Below are positions 1-7,347 of a stretch of 42,536 bases of DNA, in pieces. Numbering within the stretch: the stretch's first letter is position 1; each line of letters begins with the position of its first letter. The stretch comes from Halomicronema sp. CCY15110 (lineage in GTDB: Bacteria; Cyanobacteriota; Cyanobacteriia; Phormidesmidales; Phormidesmidaceae), in the NCBI RefSeq assembly GCF_016888165.1, contig NZ_JACSWC010000317.1:1-42536 (forward strand), read 5' to 3'. A program made the position numbers and the translations under genes. The notes beneath the pieces were generated by a model. It was not told the origin of the DNA. It saw nothing but the letters and a program-made list of their open reading frames with translations, and made no database searches.

Positions 1-53
1 GATTCTCCATCTCGATGACCCCATGTTTTCTGGCAGCATCCTACTACAACATG

Positions 54-88
54 ACTTGTGTGTACTTAGTAGCCCAGGTTTGGGAGAG
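54..88. repeat. 35-bp dispersed repeat, left copy
   Basis: This stretch matches the reverse complement of 11641-11675 over 35 bp with three mismatches (core AGTAGCCCAG). Similarity stops on both sides. The two inverted copies bracket the whole restriction/toxin-antitoxin island. Such short repeats are often dispersed in cyanobacterial genomes, so chance bracketing by a common repeat is possible. Confidence 0.7.
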
Positions 89-110
89 GGGTTTGGGGTG
101 AGGGCAAACG

Positions 111-137
111 TAGGGTGCATTAGCGAAGCAATGCACC
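111..137. repeat. REP-like hairpin repeat
   Basis: GGTGCATT (114-121) and AATGCACC (130-137) form an 8-bp stem with an 8-nt loop. A near-identical copy, differing only in the loop, lies at 24126-24152 inside a coding sequence. It is a dispersed hairpin element of the REP type, lying just past the 3' end of hepT. Confidence 0.7.
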
Positions 138-170
138 GCTAATTTTTAGGGTCATCCTGATTGTGTAGAG

Positions 171-545
171 CTAGTTAAAAACAGCTTGTCGAAGCTGGGC
201 AAGCGCTTGTTTCAGACTCATCAGGTCACGGCTGCAAATCGCATAAATCTCATCCGCGTCGATGTTGAAATAGTCGTGGGCTAGGATGTTGCGAATGCCT
301 TTGACACTTTCCCAGTCAACACTGGAGTCTGCCGCCAGCAATTCATCACCAGCGGTTTTCTCGATGCGGCGGATGTTTTCGCTGATGGCGATCAGCATCA
401 TGCTAATGCCATCGAGGCGATCGAGCCCCTCGTCGTCGCGGGTAAAGTCGGCGGGTGACTGAATGCTGGTAAAGCGCCGCTCAATGCGCCGGATCGCTTC
501 TTCGATTTCCAAAAATAATTCCAGCAGCAGCGAACGGTTATACAT
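171..545 (-). CDS. hepT: HepT-like ribonuclease toxin (DUF86 family)
   Basis: A 124-residue, mostly helical protein of normal HepT length. It carries the family's R-X4-H-X-Y signature as RNILAHDY near residue 85, the active site of HEPN ribonucleases. In known MntA/HepT pairs the toxin is silenced when MntA transfers AMP groups to the Tyr of this motif. Its ATG lies inside the end of the upstream MntA gene (8-bp overlap), so the two are translationally coupled, antitoxin first, as is usual. All signature residues are present, so the toxin is probably functional. It sits at the downstream edge of the restriction operon and reads the same way, 180 bp after the HNH gene's end, so co-transcription is possible. 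Confidence 0.9.
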   Translation of the reverse strand: MYNRSLLLELFLEIEEAIRRIERRFTSIQSPADFTRDDEGLDRLDGISMMLIAISENIRRIEKTAGDELLAADSSVDWESVKGIRNILAHDYFNIDADEIYAICSRDLMSLKQALAQLRQAVFN

Positions 546-840
546 ACCGGGCCTCTTGGTCGATTCGGGCCTTGAGGTAGGGGTTCATGCTGGGGCGATA
601 GCGAATCACATCGACCGATTTGCCAAACAGGGATTCCAATTCGGTTTTGAGGCGTACCCGCTGGAGCAGGTCGGGCGTCATATGTACCACGATGTCGATA
701 TCGCTGTTGGGGGTCGCTTCACCCCGGGCGACGGAGCCAAAAATGCCGATGCGAGTCACGCCATAGCGCTCTTGCCAATCGGCTCGGCGCTGTTGTAACT
801 GCTGCAAAATATCGGCTTGGGTGGTGGCGTTAACGCTCAT
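538..840 (-). CDS. mntA: MntA-like nucleotidyltransferase antitoxin
   Basis: A 100-residue minimal nucleotidyltransferase. The GSX10DXD motif is complete: GSVARGEATPNSDIDIVV near residues 35-52, with the two Asp expected to bind metal and ATP. Family members transfer AMP from ATP to the HepT active-site Tyr and so neutralise the toxin. The stop codon overlaps the start of hepT by 8 bp. The ATG at 840 gives a normal N-terminus (helix, then motif). The 180 bp upstream, to the HNH gene's stop, contain several HIP1 sites and no recognisable gene. Confidence 0.9.
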   Translation of the reverse strand: MSVNATTQADILQQLQQRRADWQERYGVTRIGIFGSVARGEATPNSDIDIVVHMTPDLLQRVRLKTELESLFGKSVDVIRYRPSMNPYLKARIDQEARYV

Positions 841-1019
841 GGCTGGCTCAGGCGATCGCTGTTTCTATCTTACTCAACGACCTAAATCCTCTACCGCGAT
901 CGCGACTGCCCCTAATCCTCCAGACCGTAACCGCGATCGCTCTCAAAACCCGCACGATCGCCCTCACAATATCGGCCCCACCGTCCTGGCGGCCACCTGA
1001 GGAATGGTCGGGGCCGCAG

Positions 1020-2111
1020 CTATGCAGGCGAGTTGCGACTCCAAAGCCCCAGGCGGTGGCAGCCTTCCAGAAAGGCGACCCTCAAAAAGTTGCTGTTCGC
1101 AGTCAGATCTTTCTCGGACTGCTTGCGCCAGCTAGCCAGAGCATCTATCGGTTCAATGCCGTGTTCATCTCGGAGGATCCTGACCTGCTCTAACCAATCC
1201 TTGGCATCGTTGCTACAGCATTTTGCTTGATAGCGTTCTTCAATGCCGTAAACGTCTTGCCAAGTGTCCAACTCTTCACTGATGGTGCTGGGGCCAAAGG
1301 AGAGCTGCACGTCTGAAGCAGCGAGGTTATCGACATCTGGGTTGCTGAAGTCGATGGAGATTTCAATACTGTCACCATCAGTGGTGTATGGGTAGAAAAA
1401 CTTTCGGCGACGGGTCACTCCGGCTGGATCTTTGGGCGTAAAGGCCGTGTCTTTTGTGCCTTTATAACTGCTGTTGCAGTGATGACAAGCTGGGACAAGA
1501 TTACGGAAATTAATTGAGTTAAATGGGTAAAGACCTTTAGGAAGATAGTGATCGTAGGCTTCCCGTTTGCTGTGGTAAATCCCAAAGACATCGCTAATGC
1601 CACAAAACGGGCATTTTCCTGCTTTGTTGACCGTCATAAAATTATGGTAGTGGTCATCGATTTCACCGATTTTTTCCCGGAGTGCCGCAAGGTTCAAGAG
1701 CTTTTGAGAGTAAAGCCCCTTAAAGAATGAGGCGAGCTTGTCATGCAGAGTGGGATAAGTGGTCTTGATGTCGGCATAGCGTACCAGGGGAAGAGCTGAA
1801 TCTTTGGCACAGACTCTTTCGATGTTGTTATTGGCCTGATACCACTGTTGGAACTTGTCAATTTCTTCAGGGGTCAGCGGAGCAAACAAGTTATAGATGC
1901 GTTCGACATGGCCGTTAAAGAAATCTGCGCCTGCTGCATCGGAGTAGTGAAAGGCTTCTATGACTTCTTTGAGTTCGGCATTGCCGTCGAATAAGTCAAA
2001 GCCAAAAGGGTTGCCCTCAGGAGCTTTGCACCAAACTTCAAAAAAGATGTAGTCGATGAAGGACTGCATCTTTTCCATCGAATGGGGCACGTAGGTATAG
2101 GCAAACAGCAC
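1020..2111 (-). CDS. HNH endonuclease, PtuB-like partner of the AAA ATPase
   Basis: A 363-residue protein with a C-terminal-half HNH nuclease. A CPFC zinc knuckle (167-170) comes first, then YDHYLPK (H188 region), FRNLVPACHHCNSSYKGTKD (from 202) with CHHC at 209-212: the beta-beta-alpha metal fold with two Cys pairs. The first 150 residues are helical and of unknown role. The start is GTG at 2111, sharing one base with the ATPase stop (TAGTG), so translation is coupled. ATPase plus HNH pairs of this kind form Septu (PtuA/PtuB) defense systems, where the ATPase controls the nuclease. Here the pair is the tail of a type I restriction operon. The exact Septu subtype is inference. Confidence 0.85.
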   Translation of the reverse strand: MLFAYTYVPHSMEKMQSFIDYIFFEVWCKAPEGNPFGFDLFDGNAELKEVIEAFHYSDAAGADFFNGHVERIYNLFAPLTPEEIDKFQQWYQANNNIERVCAKDSALPLVRYADIKTTYPTLHDKLASFFKGLYSQKLLNLAALREKIGEIDDHYHNFMTVNKAGKCPFCGISDVFGIYHSKREAYDHYLPKGLYPFNSINFRNLVPACHHCNSSYKGTKDTAFTPKDPAGVTRRRKFFYPYTTDGDSIEISIDFSNPDVDNLAASDVQLSFGPSTISEELDTWQDVYGIEERYQAKCCSNDAKDWLEQVRILRDEHGIEPIDALASWRKQSEKDLTANSNFLRVAFLEGCHRLGLWSRNSPA

Positions 2112-3949
2112 TAGTCCTGAGCCTCCATGCGATCGAGAATGGTTTTGATCAGCAGCATTTTCTCCACAGAGTCGCCGAGTTGCTGGTTGATTTCAGTGAT
2201 CAGTTGTTCTTTGTCCTCGTTGGGTCTCGTCGACCTTTCTCTAAATTGCCCAAGTTCATCCTGAGCACGACGACCGATGGTTTCACGTTTGCTGAATGTA
2301 TTCATCGTGATCTTGTTGATGGAAGCGCCAAAGGTGTTGTAATCAGGGTGGTTAACTGACACGATGCCATTTGTCTTGTCAAACACCAGAACCTTTTCCG
2401 GCTTACTGTCGGAGATCACGAAGGGCGTGTGGGTGGTGATGAGCATTTCTTGCCGATCGGCGTCGCCGAAGCTGTCGTAGAGGCGAGTGACAAAGTTGGC
2501 CCGCCAGTCGGGGTTGAAGTGGGTTTCGGGTTCATCCAGCAGAAACAGGCTGTGGGTGTTTTTGAACAGCAGGCAAAGCCCCAGGGTGTGCAGCAACTGG
2601 TGTTCACCATCGGAGAACGATTTTAGCAACACCGGCTCAGCCACATCGGTTTTGGTCAGCCAGACGTTCTTAAAGCGGATGATGCGCTCATCGGCGGCAA
2701 GGGTGGGAACGCTCTCGCTGACATAGAGGCTATCGGATTGGTACAGGTCTGCCTTTAGCTGGTCGCTGACGGAGTAGAGATTGAGCGTTAGCAATACTTG
2801 AAATGCTTGGAATAAACTTATGGGGGAGCCATTGATTGCAAAGTCAAAGTTTTCTCGGAATGCCTGACGGGTGGCGTCATTAACGTAATAGTCAAGGTAG
2901 AGAGTGTCGGTAGCAGCATCGACAAACCAGCAGGTAGCGCAGCGTTTGAGGCGCGGAATGATTTTGAGTTTGTCAGCTCGCTCTTTAAGAGATTCATTGT
3001 CGTTAGAGTCATCGCCGTCAGAGTCATCGCTGTCAAAGTCATCGCCGTCGAGTAGTTGTACTACGTTGACCCGGTAGCGATAGCCACCAACTCCATCGTC
3101 AACCGAATCAAGAGCTGGATGATTTCGGACAATATCTTCTACTGACTGCTGCTGGCTTGCGCTCTGGCTGCCAAAGGCCCATATCTGATCGATGTCTAAC
3201 TCAAAGCTGAGCTGGATGACGATGCGAAACTCTCGCAAGGCTTCAATGCCGATGTCTTCCTGAAAGGGGCTCAAAGCCGCTGCTTCCTGGAGGAGAAGGT
3301 TGCAGAGTAAAATCGCCTGACTAAAGCCACTGTCAAGATAGACGAGACGCGATTCAGGCCTGTCGGAATAGGACAAATCCTGGGTCAGCGCTCGCCAATA
3401 TTCGTCGAACTGGATGAAGCGCATTTTGAAAAATGGCAGGCTGAGAATTTCGTTCTCTCCGGAGGAGTAGCCAAGAACATACTCTGGCAATAGTGTGTAC
3501 CGCAGCTTTCGACCCGCTTTCAATTCCTCCCAAGCTTCCTGACGTGTATTCCACAAAGTCCAGGCTGGGGCTTGCTCGGGCTGTTTAATGATTCTGATGC
3601 GGACTTGATCGTCTTCGCGATCCAGGTCTGGGGGCGGTGGCATGAGGTATTCAATCTCAAAGCCGTCTGGACTGGCTTGTTCGCTCCGAAAGCCGTTGGG
3701 ATTGGCCTGCGCTTCATAGATGAAACTGTCCGGCTTGTCTTCGAGGTAGATGCACTCTAGATGGTAAAAAATGGCCGCGAGTGCCTCCAGCAGATTGGAT
3801 TTGCCGCTGCCGTTGCGGCCAGCCAGGATAAAGGGTGCGAAGCCTCGCTCGTCTTGCAAGGCCCACTCAGTGCGAAAGTAATGTTCAAACCCGGCTTGCA
3901 GGCTGCGAAAGCCCTGATGAGCAGTAATTTTTAGGCGTAGTAGCTTCAT
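2111..3949 (-). CDS. Restriction-system-associated AAA (SMC/OLD-like) ATPase, PtuA-like
   Basis: About 612 residues. Walker A GRNGSGKSN is near residue 45, an ABC-like signature SDGEHQ near 450, Walker B LFLLDEPETHFNPD near 472, and the H-loop THTPFVISD near 510: the ABC/SMC-type ATPase head seen in OLD, RecF and PtuA proteins. The middle (about 60-430) is the lever region and holds a run of Asp (303-325) encoded by a 15-bp tandem repeat. It matches the group usually annotated as restriction-system-associated AAA ATPase. ATG at 3949 (MKLLRLK) fits the family; an in-frame TTG lies 9 bp upstream and neither has a clear ribosome site. The gene follows hsdS by about 45 bp and touches the HNH gene, so it probably acts with both. 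Confidence 0.88.
   Translation of the reverse strand: MKLLRLKITAHQGFRSLQAGFEHYFRTEWALQDERGFAPFILAGRNGSGKSNLLEALAAIFYHLECIYLEDKPDSFIYEAQANPNGFRSEQASPDGFEIEYLMPPPPDLDREDDQVRIRIIKQPEQAPAWTLWNTRQEAWEELKAGRKLRYTLLPEYVLGYSSGENEILSLPFFKMRFIQFDEYWRALTQDLSYSDRPESRLVYLDSGFSQAILLCNLLLQEAAALSPFQEDIGIEALREFRIVIQLSFELDIDQIWAFGSQSASQQQSVEDIVRNHPALDSVDDGVGGYRYRVNVVQLLDGDDFDSDDSDGDDSNDNESLKERADKLKIIPRLKRCATCWFVDAATDTLYLDYYVNDATRQAFRENFDFAINGSPISLFQAFQVLLTLNLYSVSDQLKADLYQSDSLYVSESVPTLAADERIIRFKNVWLTKTDVAEPVLLKSFSDGEHQLLHTLGLCLLFKNTHSLFLLDEPETHFNPDWRANFVTRLYDSFGDADRQEMLITTHTPFVISDSKPEKVLVFDKTNGIVSVNHPDYNTFGASINKITMNTFSKRETIGRRAQDELGQFRERSTRPNEDKEQLITEINQQLGDSVEKMLLIKTILDRMEAQD
3006..3050. repeat. 15-bp tandem repeat, three copies, in the ATPase gene
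   Basis: Three successive 15-bp units (3006-3020, 3021-3035, 3036-3050; core GTCATCGC) encode the repeated peptide DSDGD in the acidic loop of the AAA ATPase. Copy number can change by slippage without frameshift, so the loop length may vary between strains. Confidence 0.75.
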
Positions 3950-3995
3950 GGATGCCAATCGGGGAAGGCCATACCGGGAGCAACAGCATCGGTCA

Positions 3996-5603
3996 TCACT
4001 TATCTGCTGCCTTGATTAGGACACAGTTGTTGGCATCGTCGTAGCTTTGTGCCAGGCGACCACTTTTCAGGGATTCAAATATCCATGCTTTGAGGTGGTC
4101 ATATTCCGCCGCACCTAATTCCACCGTACGCAATTCCTCTGTGTCCTCCTTTGGCTCCTCTGCGTTGTTCTCTAGCTCCTCTGCCAGTTTCCACAAGCGC
4201 TGCTGGGCAGCTTCCATAAAGTCCTGGGTAGAAAAAGGCGCGTTATTCAGGTGGTCAATCCAAGCCGCTAGCCACTGGTTGATTAGATCCTGGCGGCCCT
4301 TGGCGGAATGGAGGGTGGTCAGCTCTGGGGGAGCGGGCAGAGTGAAGGTCTCGGTTGCGGGCGGTGGTTCGCTGGTGTCGGGAGGTTCTGTTGCGGTGGT
4401 GTCGGTATCTTCAGAAGGTAAGGGAACCCGTGATAGATCCAGATCTCCTTTGAAGGCTTTTTGGCTGAGTGCGCCGTAGAGGTTTTCGAGATCGGTAAGA
4501 CTTTGCTGGTAAGAAGTTTTAATGCTTTCAACTTTTTCGACTATAGTGGCAAATTCGTCTTGTAGCTCAATGGGTGGAATGGGAAAAGGTATCCGATTCA
4601 TCGCACCAACATTGAAGTGCTTTTGAATGCCGCCAACCTCCTTTGATGCGACAAGAGCTATGCCCCTTTCCGAATTTAAGAGACTAGCTAAGTAGTGTGG
4701 ATTGAGAACTCCTATTTTGGGCCTTACAAGGATAAGATCAATACAATTCGCTCCATCCAGTTCACGTGGAACAACAGCCGCAGTTCCTGTTTTACCAGTT
4801 CTGACAATAACTACATCGCCAGCACGCAAAATCGATTTCGCTAGTGGCCCTTCATTTGCCTGTTCAGAGAAGAAAACCAAGTTGTCAAGTTCGATTCGAT
4901 TTGGCTTGATATTGAGCGATCTGAGTGCAATCACACCTTCTTCTACATAGTAAGAGGCTGGCTTGACTACAACGCCCACTGTGAGCCGAGTACTGTACGC
5001 TTTTCCAGTAAGCATTATCCATCCCTTCTCATTGCGAACTGGATCGCCGAACATCTCTAGGAAGACGCTTTTGAGTAGGTCGTCGAGTTGTTGCAGGTGT
5101 TGTTTGCGCTCGGCAATTAGCCCTTCCACCTTGCCAAGCACGTAAGCAATCCGCTTTTGGTCATCCAGCAATGGGAGAGGAATTTCTATTTTCGCTAAGG
5201 ATTTAGAATTTAGCGTTTTCCCCATTACAGCCTGGTTAGAGCCGATAAGCTTGGCAACTTGTAGAGCAAAGAAAAGATAGTCTCTATTAAGTTGGTCTTT
5301 ATCCTTAATTAATAGCGCGGCTATAGCTTCATTCGTATACAGATCGCAGCCTGCGAAGGCCATCTTGCCTATCGTTAACTTGAAGCTAAATAGCAATGTT
5401 CCTTTTGGAATTTTTCTGCACCGCTTTTGCTCAACTGCATAATCAGTGATTTCTTCTTTGGTTTCACAAACCACTTTTGAATTGAGATCGGAAATGGATA
5501 CCCATTTATTTCCTTTTCCCCAATATTTTGCTTCCTTACGCGCCGGAGTACGACCAATAACAATATTACAGAGCTCAGAAAGAGATTTTGCTGGATAACT
5601 CAT
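3996..5603 (-). CDS. hsdS: Type I restriction-modification specificity subunit HsdS
   Basis: A 535-residue protein with two target-recognition domains. The first spans about 1-155 (SLSELCNIVIGRTPARKEAKYWG start, typical of HsdS) and the second about 195-365. Each is followed by a conserved helix (KRIAYVLGKVEGLIAERKQHLQQLDDLLKSV and DEFATIVEKVESIKTSYQQSLTDLENLYGALSQ). HsdS picks the DNA sequence that HsdM methylates and HsdR cuts. An extra C-terminal tail of about 140 residues is present: a Pro/Thr/Glu-rich linker (about 395-430), then a helical domain ending KAWIFESLKSGRL. The start overlaps the hsdM stop in an ATGA, so the genes are coupled. The target sequence cannot be read from the protein. 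Confidence 0.93.
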   Translation of the reverse strand: MSYPAKSLSELCNIVIGRTPARKEAKYWGKGNKWVSISDLNSKVVCETKEEITDYAVEQKRCRKIPKGTLLFSFKLTIGKMAFAGCDLYTNEAIAALLIKDKDQLNRDYLFFALQVAKLIGSNQAVMGKTLNSKSLAKIEIPLPLLDDQKRIAYVLGKVEGLIAERKQHLQQLDDLLKSVFLEMFGDPVRNEKGWIMLTGKAYSTRLTVGVVVKPASYYVEEGVIALRSLNIKPNRIELDNLVFFSEQANEGPLAKSILRAGDVVIVRTGKTGTAAVVPRELDGANCIDLILVRPKIGVLNPHYLASLLNSERGIALVASKEVGGIQKHFNVGAMNRIPFPIPPIELQDEFATIVEKVESIKTSYQQSLTDLENLYGALSQKAFKGDLDLSRVPLPSEDTDTTATEPPDTSEPPPATETFTLPAPPELTTLHSAKGRQDLINQWLAAWIDHLNNAPFSTQDFMEAAQQRLWKLAEELENNAEEPKEDTEELRTVELGAAEYDHLKAWIFESLKSGRLAQSYDDANNCVLIKAADK

Positions 5604-7315
5604 CCAATCATCTCCTTCAACTCAAGCAGTTCCCGCAGCATCCCACTTTGTACCTTGGCTAGATCCTCGTCGCCGATTTCACCCACCTCAGCCTGAATCA
5701 GCCTTTCCAAGATCACCTCTGGGGCTTCATAGATCTCCTCTTTATACACTTCTTCCTTGTAGCGGCTTAAACTCAGGTCATAGCCCTCAGCTTCAATATC
5801 GGCACGGGGCACGAAAAAGCATTTGCTTTCATCTGTAATTGTTCGGTCAGTATCCGTCTCTGGGTTGCGGGCTTGAAACTTGGCGACAATATCTTGCAAA
5901 TCGCCATAGCCCTCTTGCTTGGTGCGTTTGTCATCCAGCGAGTAGCCGTCGCTCGCCATCTCGTAAAACCACACCTGCTCCGTGGCGGGCTCGGTGACCT
6001 TCTCTTTCGGTCCCCACACCTTGGTAAACAGCAAGATGGCGGTGCTGACCCCGGCATAGGGCTTAAACACACCGCTGGGCAGGGTGATCACGGCTTTGAG
6101 CTCGCAGCGCTCCACCAGCAGCTTCCGCAGATCCTTGAACGCCTTGCCCGAGCCAAACAGCACCCCCTGGGGCACAATCACACAGGCCTTGCCGCCTTTT
6201 TTCAGCAGGCGGTAAATATTCTCGACAAACAGCAGCTCTGTCTTGGTGGTCGAGAGGGTCAGGTTTTCGTTGATGTCGCCCTTGTCGATGCTGCCGGTAA
6301 ACGGCGGGTTGGCCATGACGATGTCATATTCCCCCGCTTCGTCATAGCTTTTGCTCAGGGTGTCTTGATAGTCGATGTGGGGCTCGTCGATGCCGTGCAT
6401 CATCAGGTTCATCAGGCCCAGGCGCACCATCGTGCCGTCGATGTCATAGCCATAGAGGCAGTTTTGCAGCATGGTTTGCGCGTCTTCGGTGAGGGCTGCC
6501 GCTACTGAGGTGCGGGTAAAGCCGTCTTCATCGGGGGCCAGATCCGTGGTCCCGGCTCGGATGGCGAGCTGGGTGACAATGTACTGATACGCCCCCAACA
6601 AAAATCCGCCAGAGCCACAGGCCGGGTCGGCAATTTTGTGGCCCAGCTGCGGCTGCACCAGTTCGGCCATCAGCTTGATGATGTGGCGCGGGGTGCGAAA
6701 CTGACCGTTCTTGCCCGCGCTGGCAATCTCCGACAGCAGCATTTCATAGACATCCCCCTGGATATCTTGAAACGCCTGACCGTGTTCCTGGGAGTCTCGC
6801 TCCATGATGGCGAAGATCTGGTCGATGGTCTTCACCGCTTCCACCAGCAGCGTCGGTTTCGGGATGATGAACACCGCATTCTTCATATGATGGGAGAAGT
6901 TAGACTCCTCTCCATTCAGATCCTTCAGAAAGGGAAACACTTTGAGCTGAACATGCTGCAGCATACGATCAGCCGGACTGTAGAACTTAAATCGGTTCCA
7001 GCGAAGTTCGTCTTTTTCGATCGCGTGTTTCTCTGCTTCCTCAAGCTTCCGACGTTTTTCGTCCTCAGAATCGTTTTCATTCAGTTTTGCTCGGTGCTCT
7101 GGCGGAATCCAGGTGCCTGCAAATTTTGAGGTGTAAGATTCGCCAGTCCATTCAGCATCGGCCTGCTTTTTGAGATCGAGCTCATCTACCCGCTTCATGA
7201 ACAGCAGGTAGGTGATCTGCTCGATGGCCGTGAGCGGGTTAGAAATGCCCCCCGACCAGAACTTATCCCAAAGCTGGTCGATTTGGCTTTTGAGTTCAGG
7301 GTTGTTTTGCAGCAT
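5600..7315 (-). CDS. hsdM: Type I N6-adenine DNA methyltransferase HsdM
   Basis: A 571-residue protein. An N-terminal helical HsdM domain (about 8-160) is followed by the methyltransferase fold: SAM-binding motif DPACGSGGF at 230-238 and catalytic NPPF at 336-339. It transfers a methyl group from S-adenosylmethionine to adenine N6 in the site chosen by HsdS, and protects host DNA. The C-terminus is helical and Glu-rich, as expected for contact with HsdS. It lies 32 bp after hsdR and overlaps hsdS by 4 bp, so all three come from one transcript starting upstream of hsdR. No motif is damaged. Confidence 0.95.
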   Translation of the reverse strand: MLQNNPELKSQIDQLWDKFWSGGISNPLTAIEQITYLLFMKRVDELDLKKQADAEWTGESYTSKFAGTWIPPEHRAKLNENDSEDEKRRKLEEAEKHAIEKDELRWNRFKFYSPADRMLQHVQLKVFPFLKDLNGEESNFSHHMKNAVFIIPKPTLLVEAVKTIDQIFAIMERDSQEHGQAFQDIQGDVYEMLLSEIASAGKNGQFRTPRHIIKLMAELVQPQLGHKIADPACGSGGFLLGAYQYIVTQLAIRAGTTDLAPDEDGFTRTSVAAALTEDAQTMLQNCLYGYDIDGTMVRLGLMNLMMHGIDEPHIDYQDTLSKSYDEAGEYDIVMANPPFTGSIDKGDINENLTLSTTKTELLFVENIYRLLKKGGKACVIVPQGVLFGSGKAFKDLRKLLVERCELKAVITLPSGVFKPYAGVSTAILLFTKVWGPKEKVTEPATEQVWFYEMASDGYSLDDKRTKQEGYGDLQDIVAKFQARNPETDTDRTITDESKCFFVPRADIEAEGYDLSLSRYKEEVYKEEIYEAPEVILERLIQAEVGEIGDEDLAKVQSGMLRELLELKEMIG

Positions 7316-7347
7316 GGCTTGAATTCTGAAAGGTTAGGGCCTTTCCG

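Noticed and set aside
54-137. Left attachment site of the integrative element near the window start
   Set aside because: No match to the tRNA-Ser 3' end is visible here; only dispersed repeats.
5873-6508. 211-codon plus-strand frame over hsdM
   Set aside because: Antisense to a complete, motif-rich hsdM; composition is His/Gln/Ala-heavy as expected of a shadow frame.
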